Shown here: positions 9,100 to 18,063 of the stretch, one piece after another
How the letters are laid out: every line of letters starts with the position of its first letter
Numbering within the stretch: position 1 is the stretch's first letter
Assembly (NCBI GenBank): GCA_012838555.1
Contig: DUOZ01000109.1
Location: 1 to 32,238 of the forward strand
DNA length: 32,238 nt
Reading direction: 5' to 3'
Source of the DNA: a bacterium
Lineage (GTDB): Bacteria; Bacillota_I; Bacilli_A; RFN20; DUOZ01
Notes under the pieces: model-generated
What the model was told of the DNA's origin: nothing
The model's input: only the letters and a program-made list of their open reading frames with translations
The model's database searches: none
Program-made: the position numbers and the translations under genes

Positions 9100-10962
9100 A
9101 TGACATATGATATTATCGTTGTAGGCGGAGGACACGCAGGAGTTGAAGCTGTTTTAGCAACTGCAAGATTAGGTTATAAGACTTTGTTAGTTACGCTAGA
9201 TTTTAACCATGTTGCCTCTATGCCTTGCAACCCTTCAATCGGAGGACCGGCTAAAGGTGTTGTTGTCAGAGAAATTGATGCCTTAGGCGGTGAAATGGGT
9301 AAAGCTAGTGATGCTACATACTTACAAATGAAGATGCTTAATACCGGTAAAGGTGTAGGCGTTCAAACATTAAGAGCACAAATTGATAAAATCGAATATA
9401 TGAAATACATGCAACAAAAGATTAAAGAAGAGCCAAATATTACCGTTATAGAAACAATGGCAGTCTCTTTAATTATTGAAGATGGTGTATGTAAAGGTAT
9501 AAAATGTTCAAACAATGAAGATTATTATGCAAAAGCAACTATTTTAACAACGGGAACTTACTTAGAAAGTAATGTTCTTATTGGTCACACATCAATTTCA
9601 TCCGGACCAGAAGATCAACCTTCTGTTAAAGGACTTTCTGCCTCACTAAGAAGTTATGGGATTCCTACCCTTAGATTAAAAACAGGAACTCCTGCACGAG
9701 TTTATCGTGACTCAATTGATTTTTCAAAGATGGAAGTTCAACATGGTACACCAGGTAAATTAAGTTTTTCATTTGAAACTAATTCTTATTTACCAATAGA
9801 AGAGCAATGGCCATGTTATTTAATACATACAACACCTACCACACATGAGATTATCCGTGAAAACTTAGGAAAATCAGCAATGTATGGTGGATTAGTTACA
9901 GGAGTCGGACCTCGTTATTGTCCTTCTATTGAAGATAAAATAACTAGATTCGCTGATAAGGAAAGACATCAACTCTTTATTGAACCTGAATCAAGGCATC
10001 TAGATACGATTTATCTACAAGGTTTTTCAACCTCAATGCCTAAGGATGTTCAAGAAGAAATGGTTCATTCTCTTCCTGGACTCGAAAATGCAAGGATTAA
10101 GAATTACGCTTATGCTATTGAATATGATGCAATCGATCCAACAGAACTTTATCCTAATTTAGAGTTAAAAAAGATTGCTTATCTTTTCTGTGCAGGTCAA
10201 ATTAATGGTACTAGTGGTTATGAAGAAGCTGCTGCACAAGGTTTAATGGCGGGTATTAATGCTGTATTAAAACTACAAGGCAAAGAACCTTTCATTTTAA
10301 GAAGAGATGAAGCCTATATAGGTGTTTTAATTGATGATTTAGTCACTAAAGGTGTTAGTGATCCTTATCGTTTATTAACATCTAGAGCTGAATATCGTTT
10401 ATTATTAAGACACGATAACGCTGATATAAGATTAAGAAAGCATGGTTATAACGTTGGTTTAGTTAAAGAAGATGTTTATCAAAAGTTTGTTAAGAAGCTA
10501 GACGATATTAAATATTATCTTGATTATCTTAAAAATGTTAGATTCACTTATAAACATCCACTTAATGAAGAATTAAAACGCCTTAATCTAACCACAATCG
10601 AAGGCGGTATATCTGCTTATGATTTATTAAAAAGACCACATGTAACTATTTCATTAATTGAACCTCATCTTGAAAACTTTATTACTAACGATGAGGTCAA
10701 ACAACAATTAGAAATTCAAATTAAATATGAAGGTTACATTAATAAACAAATTAAAGAAGCTGAAACAAAAAGACATTTAGAAAAAATCTCATTGCCTATA
10801 GACTTAGACTATTTAAAAATTGATAACTTAGCCCTAGAAGCAAGACAAAAACTTGATAAGATACGTCCGCTTACTATTGGCCAAGCTTCTCGTATCAGTG
10901 GGGTTAACCCTTCTGATATCTCCATTTTATTAATTTATTTAAAAAGTAAAGGATTGATGTAG
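9100..10962 (+). CDS. mnmG: tRNA uridine-5-carboxymethylaminomethyl(34) synthesis enzyme MnmG (GidA)
   Basis: The FAD-binding half of the MnmE-MnmG complex, which modifies U34 of tRNAs reading NNA/NNG codons. The dinucleotide-binding motif GGGHAG is at residues 9-14. The family signature around MPCNPSIGGPAKG (about 42-54) is present, as are GPRYCPSIEDK (about 270-280) and the C-terminal helical tRNA-binding domain. At 620 aa it is full length. A modest SD (ATAGGAAA) precedes the ATG. Its partner mnmE, often next to it, is not in this window. rsmG follows 4 bases after the stop. Confidence 0.97.
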   Translation: MTYDIIVVGGGHAGVEAVLATARLGYKTLLVTLDFNHVASMPCNPSIGGPAKGVVVREIDALGGEMGKASDATYLQMKMLNTGKGVGVQTLRAQIDKIEYMKYMQQKIKEEPNITVIETMAVSLIIEDGVCKGIKCSNNEDYYAKATILTTGTYLESNVLIGHTSISSGPEDQPSVKGLSASLRSYGIPTLRLKTGTPARVYRDSIDFSKMEVQHGTPGKLSFSFETNSYLPIEEQWPCYLIHTTPTTHEIIRENLGKSAMYGGLVTGVGPRYCPSIEDKITRFADKERHQLFIEPESRHLDTIYLQGFSTSMPKDVQEEMVHSLPGLENARIKNYAYAIEYDAIDPTELYPNLELKKIAYLFCAGQINGTSGYEEAAAQGLMAGINAVLKLQGKEPFILRRDEAYIGVLIDDLVTKGVSDPYRLLTSRAEYRLLLRHDNADIRLRKHGYNVGLVKEDVYQKFVKKLDDIKYYLDYLKNVRFTYKHPLNEELKRLNLTTIEGGISAYDLLKRPHVTISLIEPHLENFITNDEVKQQLEIQIKYEGYINKQIKEAETKRHLEKISLPIDLDYLKIDNLALEARQKLDKIRPLTIGQASRISGVNPSDISILLIYLKSKGLM

Positions 10963-10966
10963 AAAC

Positions 10967-11671
10967 ATGGATGAACTAACATTCGTACAAGAACTTGAAA
11001 AAAACAGTATTACTTTAACTACTAATCAAGTTGAGCAGTTTAAAAAGTATTATGAATTACTTATTTATTGGAATCAAAAAATGAATTTAACTGCAATAAC
11101 AAACAAAAATGATGTGTATTTAAAGCATTTCTTTGATTCATTAACTTTTTCATTTAACATTAAATTAACTAATCAAAGTTTATTGGATGTTGGTTCTGGT
11201 GCAGGTTTCCCTTCAATCCCTTTAAAAATTGTCTATCCAGATTTAAAAATTTATATCTCAGATTCTCTTCATAAACGAATGGTTTTTATTGAAGAGGTCA
11301 TCAAAGAGTTAGATTTAAAAGATATCTTTATTATTGTTAATCGTGCCGAAGATGAAGCAAGAATTAGACGAGAAAAATTTGATCTTGTCACTGCTAGAGC
11401 AGTCGCTAGGCTTAATATCTTGAGCGAACTTTGTTTGCCCTTAGTTAAATTAAATGGTTATTTTATCCCCCTAAAGGGAATTGATGGCATAAATGAGTTA
11501 AATGATGCTAAAAACGCGATTGAAACTTTAGGTGGTAAGGTTGAAAAAATTCAAGAACTTGATTTACCATTTACTAATGATAAAAGATTTAATTTATTCA
11601 TAAAAAAAGTTAAGAAAACACCTTTAATTTATCCTCGTCATTATTCGAAAATTAAGAAAAACCCATTATAA
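10967..11671 (+). CDS. rsmG: 16S rRNA (guanine-527-N7)-methyltransferase
   Basis: A SAM-dependent enzyme (GidB) that methylates G527 in the 530 loop of 16S rRNA. SAM motif I, LLDVGSGAGFPSIPLK, is at about 72-87; NRAED at about 122 and the VTARAVA segment at about 144 also match. The length of 234 aa is normal. It begins 4 bases after mnmG, and the stretch mnmG-rsmG-parA-parB mirrors the arrangement near the Bacillus origin. Confidence 0.96.
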   Translation: MDELTFVQELEKNSITLTTNQVEQFKKYYELLIYWNQKMNLTAITNKNDVYLKHFFDSLTFSFNIKLTNQSLLDVGSGAGFPSIPLKIVYPDLKIYISDSLHKRMVFIEEVIKELDLKDIFIIVNRAEDEARIRREKFDLVTARAVARLNILSELCLPLVKLNGYFIPLKGIDGINELNDAKNAIETLGGKVEKIQELDLPFTNDKRFNLFIKKVKKTPLIYPRHYSKIKKNPL

Positions 11672-11690
11672 GTAGTAAGGAAGTGTCATT

Positions 11691-12482
11691 ATGAGTAAAG
11701 TTATTGCTATTGCTAATCAAAAAGGTGGAGTTGGTAAGACAACAACAGCGATTAATTTATCAGCTGGACTCAATTATTATGGTAAAAAGGTCTTACTAAT
11801 TGATATGGACCCTCAAGCCAATTCAACTCAAGGTTTAGGATGTTATTATAAAGAAAATTTATCAACTTTATTTGATGTTATCGTAAATAAGGTAGATCCC
11901 TCACATGTAATTCATAACCTTAAACCAGGTTTTGACCTACTCCCATCATCACTTAAATTAGCAACAGTTGAAAATAAACTTTCTGCTCATGATGATTCAA
12001 AATATTTATACTTAAAAAACCAAATCGATTTAATTAAAGAAAACTATGATTTTATTATCATTGATTGTCCTCCTTCATTAGGATTTTTAAATATTAGTTC
12101 ACTTGTTACCGCAAATACTGTTTTAATACCTATGCAATGTGAATATTACGCTATGGAGGGTATTGCTCAATTATTAAATACAATTGGACAAGTTAAAGAT
12201 AAGTTTAATCCTCATTTAAACATTGAAGGAGTTTTATTGACAATGGTCGATTATCGTACCAAATTTGCCGTTGAAGTTCAAAAGCAAGTACACCAAACAT
12301 TTAAAGAAACTGTTTATTCTTTTGGAATACCTAGAAATATTAAGGTAGCTGAAGCCCCTTCTAGAGGTAAAAGTGTTATCGATTTAAGTATTAAAGCAAG
12401 TGGTTCAATTGCCTATTTGAAACTTGCTAAGGAAGTGATAAAAAATGCCAAAAAAGCAAAACGAATATACTCGTTCAATTAG
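11691..12482 (+). CDS. parA: Chromosome-partitioning ATPase ParA (Soj)
   Basis: A MinD/ParA-type ATPase, 263 aa. The deviant Walker A KGGVGKTT is at residues 11-18, DMDPQANST at 38-46 and Walker B (FIIIDCPP) near residue 120. It has no N-terminal helix-turn-helix, so it is the chromosomal Soj type and not a plasmid type Ia ParA. The SD GTAAGGAAGTG precedes the ATG. Its last 38 bases overlap the start of parB. Confidence 0.95.
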   Translation: MSKVIAIANQKGGVGKTTTAINLSAGLNYYGKKVLLIDMDPQANSTQGLGCYYKENLSTLFDVIVNKVDPSHVIHNLKPGFDLLPSSLKLATVENKLSAHDDSKYLYLKNQIDLIKENYDFIIIDCPPSLGFLNISSLVTANTVLIPMQCEYYAMEGIAQLLNTIGQVKDKFNPHLNIEGVLLTMVDYRTKFAVEVQKQVHQTFKETVYSFGIPRNIKVAEAPSRGKSVIDLSIKASGSIAYLKLAKEVIKNAKKAKRIYSFN

Positions 12483-13305
12483 TGATATTTTAAGAGATAA
12501 TCAGTTAAGTCAATTTGACTTTTTTGAAGAATCATCCGAACCGACATTTAAGATGATTTCTGTTGAAAAAATTGAACTTAATGAATTATATAAGTATCGA
12601 AAAATAAATAACGATGAATTAAACAAAGTCATATCATCGATACAAGAGTTTGGTATTATTACACCAATTATTGTAAGAATAAAAGAAAATGATACATATG
12701 ATTTAATAACGGGTATAAAAAGACTTGAAGCTGCAAAAGAGTTAAATATTAGTTTGATCCCGTCAGTTGTTTTAAATATTAACAAAGAACAAATGATGAT
12801 GATTTTAGTTGATGAAACAATTAATAGTGAAAATACTAACCCTTTAGAAAAGGCATATACTTATCAATATATGGCTCAAGAATTAAAGTTAACTCAAACA
12901 GAAATAGCCCAAAAGGTAGGTAAATCTAGACCTTATATCACAAATCATTTAAGATTATTATCACTCCCTAATAAAGTTAAAAAAATGATTATCCAAGGAT
13001 TGCTTACTTTTGGACAAGCTCGTCCCTTAGTAAGTCTACCTAAAGAAGAAGCCATTAATTTAGCAAATAGAATTGTTAAGGAAAAATTAAGTGCTCGAGA
13101 AATTGAAAATTATGCTGCACTTATCTTATCTAACAGGTTTAATAATCAACATGATAATTTATTATTAAAAGAATTATCAACAAAATTAAACTGCAATGTT
13201 AAAATTAAGAAGAATAAACTTATTTTAGAAAGTAATGAGATTGACGATTTAATTAGATTATTAAATAATCTTTTAAACGAAGGGGGTAATGAGGATGCTA
13301 TCTAG
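12445..13305 (+). CDS. parB: ParB/Spo0J-like partition protein with degenerate CTP-binding motifs
   Basis: A 286-aa protein in the usual position after parA. The ParB N-terminal domain runs from about 36 to 135, followed by a helix-turn-helix (TQTEIAQKVGKSRPYITNHL, about 150-170) and a C-terminal dimerisation region. The start overlaps parA by 38 bases but has a well-spaced SD (AAGGAAGTG). Two motifs that bind CTP in typical ParB are altered. GERRxRA reads GIKRLEA (90-96), and ENxQRExLNP reads ETINSENTNP (124-133), losing the central arginine. It could still bind parS through the HTH. The alternative is a ParB-like DNA-binding protein that has lost the CTP switch. Confidence 0.88.
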   Translation: MPKKQNEYTRSISDILRDNQLSQFDFFEESSEPTFKMISVEKIELNELYKYRKINNDELNKVISSIQEFGIITPIIVRIKENDTYDLITGIKRLEAAKELNISLIPSVVLNINKEQMMMILVDETINSENTNPLEKAYTYQYMAQELKLTQTEIAQKVGKSRPYITNHLRLLSLPNKVKKMIIQGLLTFGQARPLVSLPKEEAINLANRIVKEKLSAREIENYAALILSNRFNNQHDNLLLKELSTKLNCNVKIKKNKLILESNEIDDLIRLLNNLLNEGGNEDAI

Positions 13306-13813
13306 ATATAAAAGAAGGTTACTAGCAGCGATTGGTACATTGCTTTGGCTAGCCATTTTGATTATATTAGCATTACAACCCAAGATTGATGTTATAACTA
13401 GTATTTTATTTTATATTAGTGGTAGTCTTATTTTATTACTTTCGGTTATTATTTTGAATTTTAACTATATGTTATATTCATTTGTTTTTACTAAGTCATT
13501 ACAAAGAGATAACAGAAGAGGGATATTCTTTGTTAGTTATCGAAAAAATCGAGTACGATTTTTAAAAAGCGGATTTAATCCAGGAGATAAAATGACAATT
13601 CAAGAATTTGGTAACACATATTTAGGATTAAATAATCCTCTAGGTGGAGAAGTTGCTGCCGCTTTAGGAGAACTTGATACTAATTTATATAAAAGACCAT
13701 TAGTAAAAGTTCAAAGCGTTGTTGGTACTAAATATTATTCAATCTACTGTCTAAAAAGATTTTATAAAGGCGTAATTTGTATGATTATTGATGAAACACC
13801 AAAGGATAATTAA
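13295..13813 (+). CDS. Unrecognised two-helix membrane protein, last gene of the par operon
   Basis: I do not recognise the family. Two hydrophobic segments are visible (about residues 9-28 and 35-58), with basic residues before the first. A soluble part of about 115 residues follows, rich in basic and aromatic residues, with the stretch NTYLGLNNPLGGEVAAALGE near its middle. The second ATG (13295, MLSRYKRR, 172 aa) is preferred, because AGGGGG (13281-13286) is 8 bases from it but only 2 from the ATG at 13289. The start lies inside the end of parB, so translation is probably coupled. It resembles neither Noc nor DUF4446, which can neighbour parB in Bacillota. A role in anchoring or regulating chromosome segregation would be a guess from position only. 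Confidence 0.75.
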   Translation: MLSRYKRRLLAAIGTLLWLAILIILALQPKIDVITSILFYISGSLILLLSVIILNFNYMLYSFVFTKSLQRDNRRGIFFVSYRKNRVRFLKSGFNPGDKMTIQEFGNTYLGLNNPLGGEVAAALGELDTNLYKRPLVKVQSVVGTKYYSIYCLKRFYKGVICMIIDETPKDN

Positions 13814-13865
13814 AAGAGGCTAGGAATGATAAACTAATAATCATCCTCAGCCTCTTTTTCTTTTA
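13813..13865 (+). terminator. Terminator of the metG-parB operon
   Basis: AAAGAGGCT (13813-13821) pairs with AGCCTCTTT (13849-13857), with an inner helix GGAATGAT/ATCATCC, and is followed by TTCTTTT. The hairpin overlaps the last codons and stop of the convergent mfd gene. Confidence 0.88.
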
Positions 13866-16800
13866 GCTTATTAGCGATAATTTTTCTAGCTTCTTCAATA
13901 AAATCAATCGTTTTTTCTAACCAATCACTTGTTGATTTATCGATTTTAACAATAATAACTTTATTTCGATAGTTTAATTTAAAGTCTTTAAATTTCTTTT
14001 TCGCTGTTAAAACAAATAATTCATTGCCAATTCCATCTAAACTACTAACGAATTCTTTAAAGTTAAAGGTAAGATGACTTTGGAAATCTTTTAAGTTTTC
14101 GATGAAATCACTATCGGTTAATAACTCTAACTTTCTCTTTAAAAACAATAAATTAACATTGTGAGGTAGTTTACCATATAAATCCTCTAGCAGAGTTCGA
14201 TATTCACCTAGTTCAGTAATCGAACGACATTCTTCAATCTTAGTATAGATTTCTATCTTTTCTAAATCTGCTGAAGTGAATTTTTCCGGAATATAAGCAT
14301 CAACTCTTTGAATAATTGTCTTTTCTTTTACTTCTTCTTCAAGTACTGGTTGTCCAGTTCTTTCTTCTTCAATCGCTTCTTTTAACAATTTAATATACAT
14401 ATCAATACCTACTGTATCAATAAATCCAGCTTGTTCTGGGCCTAGTATGTCACCAGCACCTCGTATTGATAAATCGCGCATGGCAATTCGATAACCACTA
14501 CCTAATTCTGTAAATTCTTTAATCGCCTTTAATCTTTTTGTTGCAACTTCACTTATTTGTTTATTCGGACGATATAATAAATAAGCATAGGCTAGTCTAT
14601 CACTTCGACCAACACGACCTTTAATTTGATAAAGCTGTGATAAACCAAACTTATCTGCATCTTCGATAATAATCGTGTTAGCATTAGGAATATCAATTCC
14701 ATTTTCCATAATTGTAGTTGCTACTAAAATATCGGCTTCATGGTTATAAAATTGAATCATAGCATCTTCTATTTGTTCACGATTCATCTTTCCATGTGCA
14801 TAAATAATTCTTGCACTAGGAACTAATTTAGCAAGTTGAGTCGCCTTATAGTCGATATCACTTGTTTTATTATATAAGTAGAAGACTTGACCATTCCTAC
14901 CAAGTTCTCTTTCTATAATTTCTTTTAAAACTTTTTTATTCATTTCAATAACATAAGTTTGAATCGGCATACGATTTAAAGGAGCAGTTTCAATTTGTGA
15001 AAGACTTCTAATACCAATTAAAGCCATTTGCAAGGTTCGAGGAATCGGAGTTGCACTTAATGTTAAAACATCAATTGTTTGTTTCATTTCTTTAATTTTT
15101 TCTTTATGTTCAACACCAAATCTTTGTTCCTCATCAATAATTAATAATCCTAAATCCTTAAAACCTACATCTTTAGATAAAATACGATGGGTTCCAATTA
15201 AAATATCAATTTCACCATTTTTAACTTGAGTTAAAATCTTTTTTATTTCTTTATCAGGGACAAAACGACTAACCATGGCAATAGAAATAGGAAAATTTTG
15301 AAACCTTTCTTTAGCCTTTATATAATGTTGACGAGCTAAAATGGTAGTTGGACACAAAATAGCCACTTGTTTATTATCCATAATAGCTTTAAATGCCGCA
15401 GTAAAAGCAACTTCAGTTTTACCAAAACCAACATCCCCACATAATAATCTATCCATTGGTACTGGTTTTTCCATATCTTCTTTAATTTCTTTAATCGAAC
15501 GTGATTGATCTGGAGTTAACTCATAAGGAAAAGCATTTTCAAATTGAATTTGATATTCACTATCTTTAGAAAAAGCATATCCTTCCTTAGTCGCTCTAAC
15601 TGAATATAATTTTATTAAACGCTCAGCGATATCTTTAACACGATTTTTAATTCTTGCCTTCGTTTTAGACCACTCTTTAGTACCAAGTTTGCTTAATTTA
15701 GGAACAACACCTTCCTTAGAAACAAATTTTCTAACTAATTGGAATTGTTCTAACGGTACATATAAAGTATCGTTATTTTTATAAGCAATTTGTAAATAAT
15801 CACGATGAATTTCATCGACCTCTAAAGTTTTAATCCCTAAATATTGACCAATACCATGATTAACATGTACCACATAGTCACCAACTGATAGGTTTTCATA
15901 TGAGTCTAGAGCAATACTTTCTTTATAACGATAGGTATTTAATGTCTTCTTATAACTTACTGTACCAAAAAGTTCTTTACTTGAAATATAAACAATTCTT
16001 TCATCCTTCAATTCAAAACCATTAATTAAAGGTGTATTCATAATAGAAATATTACTTTTAACATCATCTTCACTATTAATTAATTTATATGAATAAGATA
16101 AATCATCTAACCAAATTTGAATCGTTTCTTGTTGTTGTTTATTCTCGACACAAAAGACCACTTTGATATCACGTTTTAAATAATCATCTATTAAAGCTTT
16201 AAAACGATCAAAAGAACCATAAATTGGACTTACATCCATTATATGCATTATTGTATCTTTAAAACTAGAACTAAATGGAGTAATAACTACTTGAGTGTTA
16301 CTCTTATCTAAAACATTAATTAAATCATGATGTAAATTTAAACCTAGTAAGTTAACATTATCAAAGAATAAGTCACTAACATATTCAAAGGTCTCTTGTA
16401 ATAATAGATTATAATTTTCTCTAATCGAATCATAATCAATTAAAATTAAATCCTTATTTGGTAGATAATCAATTAAAGAGTTCGTTTTTTCGCTCAGTAA
16501 ATAATAATATTTATATAAAAGAGGTGAGCTTACATTATGTTTAACTTCATCTAATTCTTCTAAAATTTTATGTTTTAAACTTTCATCATTTAAAATAGCT
16601 ACTTTTTCATTTAACCTTTCTACTTTTTGCTCAAAAACATTAAAATCGACAAGCATATCTGAAGAAGGTAAAATCGTAACTTCTTTTAATGTACTTATAG
16701 TACGTTGAGAAATAATATCAAAGTAACGAATACTATCAATTTCATCACCAAAGAATTCAATTCGAATTGGATTCTCATAATTAATAGAATAAATATCTAA

Positions 16801-17328
16801 AATACTTCCTCTTCTAGCAAATTGTAAAGGAGCATCAATTTTATTAACATTCTTATATCCATTGCCAAGTAAAGACAGTACTAATGACTCATAATCGACT
16901 TTATCATCTATTTTTAAATGTAGGGAACATTTACTAAATAATTCAACTGTCGGTAGATGTCTTAAAATCGAAGAAGTATGAGCGATAATAATTCTTTCTT
17001 TATCATTTTCTAATAATTTATTCATTACATAGACACGCTGGGTTAAAAGTTCTGGTGAGGATGCAATAGCTTCAACTCTTAAAGACTCATCAGCAGGAAA
17101 TAATAAGCATTCGTCAGGATCATGTAGTAAAGTGGTTATAATGCTATGAAGTCTTTGAGCATTATATAAACTATTACAAACAATCATCCTTGTTTTCTTT
17201 TTTAAGGAAAAAGTAGTCGCAAGGAAAAGAGCCCAACTTGTCACATCATGAAGGACAAACTTTCTCTTACCTTTAAAATATTCTTTAATCGCTTTGTTGT
17301 TACTTAAGTTCCTAATAATGTTATTCAT
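13834..17328 (-). CDS. mfd: Transcription-repair coupling factor
   Basis: An SF2 translocase, 1164 aa, that removes RNA polymerase stalled at DNA lesions and recruits the nucleotide-excision machinery. It has a UvrB-homology N-terminus, an RNAP-interacting CarD-like domain (about 478-545, LSVGDYVVHVNHGIGQY), and a helicase core with Walker A GDVGFGKT (631-638) and DEEQ (732-735, followed by RFGVEH). It also has the TRG/RecG-like region, with LSATPIPRTLQM after it, and a C-terminal TRCF domain. The ATG overlaps the pth stop (ATGA). In Bacillus, the anti-sigma gene fin lies between pth and mfd; here it is absent, and no spoVT follows mfd. Confidence 0.97.
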   Translation of the reverse strand: MNNIIRNLSNNKAIKEYFKGKRKFVLHDVTSWALFLATTFSLKKKTRMIVCNSLYNAQRLHSIITTLLHDPDECLLFPADESLRVEAIASSPELLTQRVYVMNKLLENDKERIIIAHTSSILRHLPTVELFSKCSLHLKIDDKVDYESLVLSLLGNGYKNVNKIDAPLQFARRGSILDIYSINYENPIRIEFFGDEIDSIRYFDIISQRTISTLKEVTILPSSDMLVDFNVFEQKVERLNEKVAILNDESLKHKILEELDEVKHNVSSPLLYKYYYLLSEKTNSLIDYLPNKDLILIDYDSIRENYNLLLQETFEYVSDLFFDNVNLLGLNLHHDLINVLDKSNTQVVITPFSSSFKDTIMHIMDVSPIYGSFDRFKALIDDYLKRDIKVVFCVENKQQQETIQIWLDDLSYSYKLINSEDDVKSNISIMNTPLINGFELKDERIVYISSKELFGTVSYKKTLNTYRYKESIALDSYENLSVGDYVVHVNHGIGQYLGIKTLEVDEIHRDYLQIAYKNNDTLYVPLEQFQLVRKFVSKEGVVPKLSKLGTKEWSKTKARIKNRVKDIAERLIKLYSVRATKEGYAFSKDSEYQIQFENAFPYELTPDQSRSIKEIKEDMEKPVPMDRLLCGDVGFGKTEVAFTAAFKAIMDNKQVAILCPTTILARQHYIKAKERFQNFPISIAMVSRFVPDKEIKKILTQVKNGEIDILIGTHRILSKDVGFKDLGLLIIDEEQRFGVEHKEKIKEMKQTIDVLTLSATPIPRTLQMALIGIRSLSQIETAPLNRMPIQTYVIEMNKKVLKEIIERELGRNGQVFYLYNKTSDIDYKATQLAKLVPSARIIYAHGKMNREQIEDAMIQFYNHEADILVATTIMENGIDIPNANTIIIEDADKFGLSQLYQIKGRVGRSDRLAYAYLLYRPNKQISEVATKRLKAIKEFTELGSGYRIAMRDLSIRGAGDILGPEQAGFIDTVGIDMYIKLLKEAIEEERTGQPVLEEEVKEKTIIQRVDAYIPEKFTSADLEKIEIYTKIEECRSITELGEYRTLLEDLYGKLPHNVNLLFLKRKLELLTDSDFIENLKDFQSHLTFNFKEFVSSLDGIGNELFVLTAKKKFKDFKLNYRNKVIIVKIDKSTSDWLEKTIDFIEEARKIIANKLKEKEAEDDY

Positions 17329-17891
17329 ACTATCTCCTGATTAAACTTATTCATCGCAGCTTGAAAATTTTCCTCTAAGTACAAAATAATCGCATCACTG
17401 GCCTTATTAAGTGCTTGATTAATTAATTCAGATTCTTCTTTAGAGAATTTACCAAGTACATAATTAACACTATCAATTAACTGATTTTTACCAATTCCAA
17501 TTCTAATTCGTTTAAACTCATTTGTAGACAAATGACTAATAATATCTCTAATACCATTATGACCTCCATGGCCGCCTTTTTCTCTCAATCTTAGTTTTCC
17601 AACTTCTAAATCTAAATCATCAAAAATAACAACAATATCTTCTAATTTAACTTGAAAATAATCGGCTATTTCTCTAACAGAAATTCCCGATTTATTCATA
17701 TATGTATGTGGTTGAAGTAAAATAACATCTTCACCTTTATATTTAAATTTACTATACAATCCATGAAAACCTTTTTTACTTGTATTAATATTTAATTTAT
17801 CTTTAATTCGATCAATCACCATAAAACCAATATTATGGCGTGTGTTTTCATATTCTTTACCTGGGTTTCCTAAACCAACTATTAGTTTCAC
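17325..17891 (-). CDS. pth: Peptidyl-tRNA hydrolase
   Basis: Releases peptides from peptidyl-tRNA that has dropped off ribosomes. The N-terminus reads MKLIVGLGNPGKEYENTRHNIGF if translation starts at the GTG at 17891, giving 188 aa with N9 and H19 at the catalytic positions. I choose this GTG over the GTG at 17900 because the SD (AAAGGAAG) is 8 bases before 17891 but abuts 17900. YMNKSG near 66-71 and FDDLDL near 92-97 are further family motifs. It ends on TGA overlapping the mfd ATG, which shows that UGA is a stop codon in this organism. Confidence 0.95.
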   Translation of the reverse strand: MKLIVGLGNPGKEYENTRHNIGFMVIDRIKDKLNINTSKKGFHGLYSKFKYKGEDVILLQPHTYMNKSGISVREIADYFQVKLEDIVVIFDDLDLEVGKLRLREKGGHGGHNGIRDIISHLSTNEFKRIRIGIGKNQLIDSVNYVLGKFSKEESELINQALNKASDAIILYLEENFQAAMNKFNQEIV

Positions 17892-17915
17892 GGCCAACAC
17901 TTCCTTTGCTCGATA

Positions 17916-17944
17916 ATTATAACATTTTATTAATTGATTCTAAA
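17916..17944 (-). promoter_or_regulatory. Promoter of pth-mfd
   Basis: TTTAGA (17944-17939), a 17-base spacer and TATAAT (17921-17916) with an extended TGT, on the minus strand just before the pth SD. Confidence 0.65.
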
Positions 17945-18011
17945 GATAGATAATCATTAACTTATCTTTATAATCTATTCTAAATGCGTATAATTATATT
18001 AAAAATATCTA

Positions 18012-18038
18012 TGTTAAAATAGCATAATATGTTACAAT
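18012..18038 (+). promoter_or_regulatory. Candidate extended -10 promoters of the MFS transporter gene
   Basis: Two extended -10 boxes lie in tandem: TGTTAAAAT at 18012-18020 and TGTTACAAT at 18030-18038. Neither has a clear -35. The second would give a very short leader to the start at 18064. Confidence 0.4.
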
Positions 18039-18063
18039 AAAATTAGAAATGGGGAGTTTCTTA

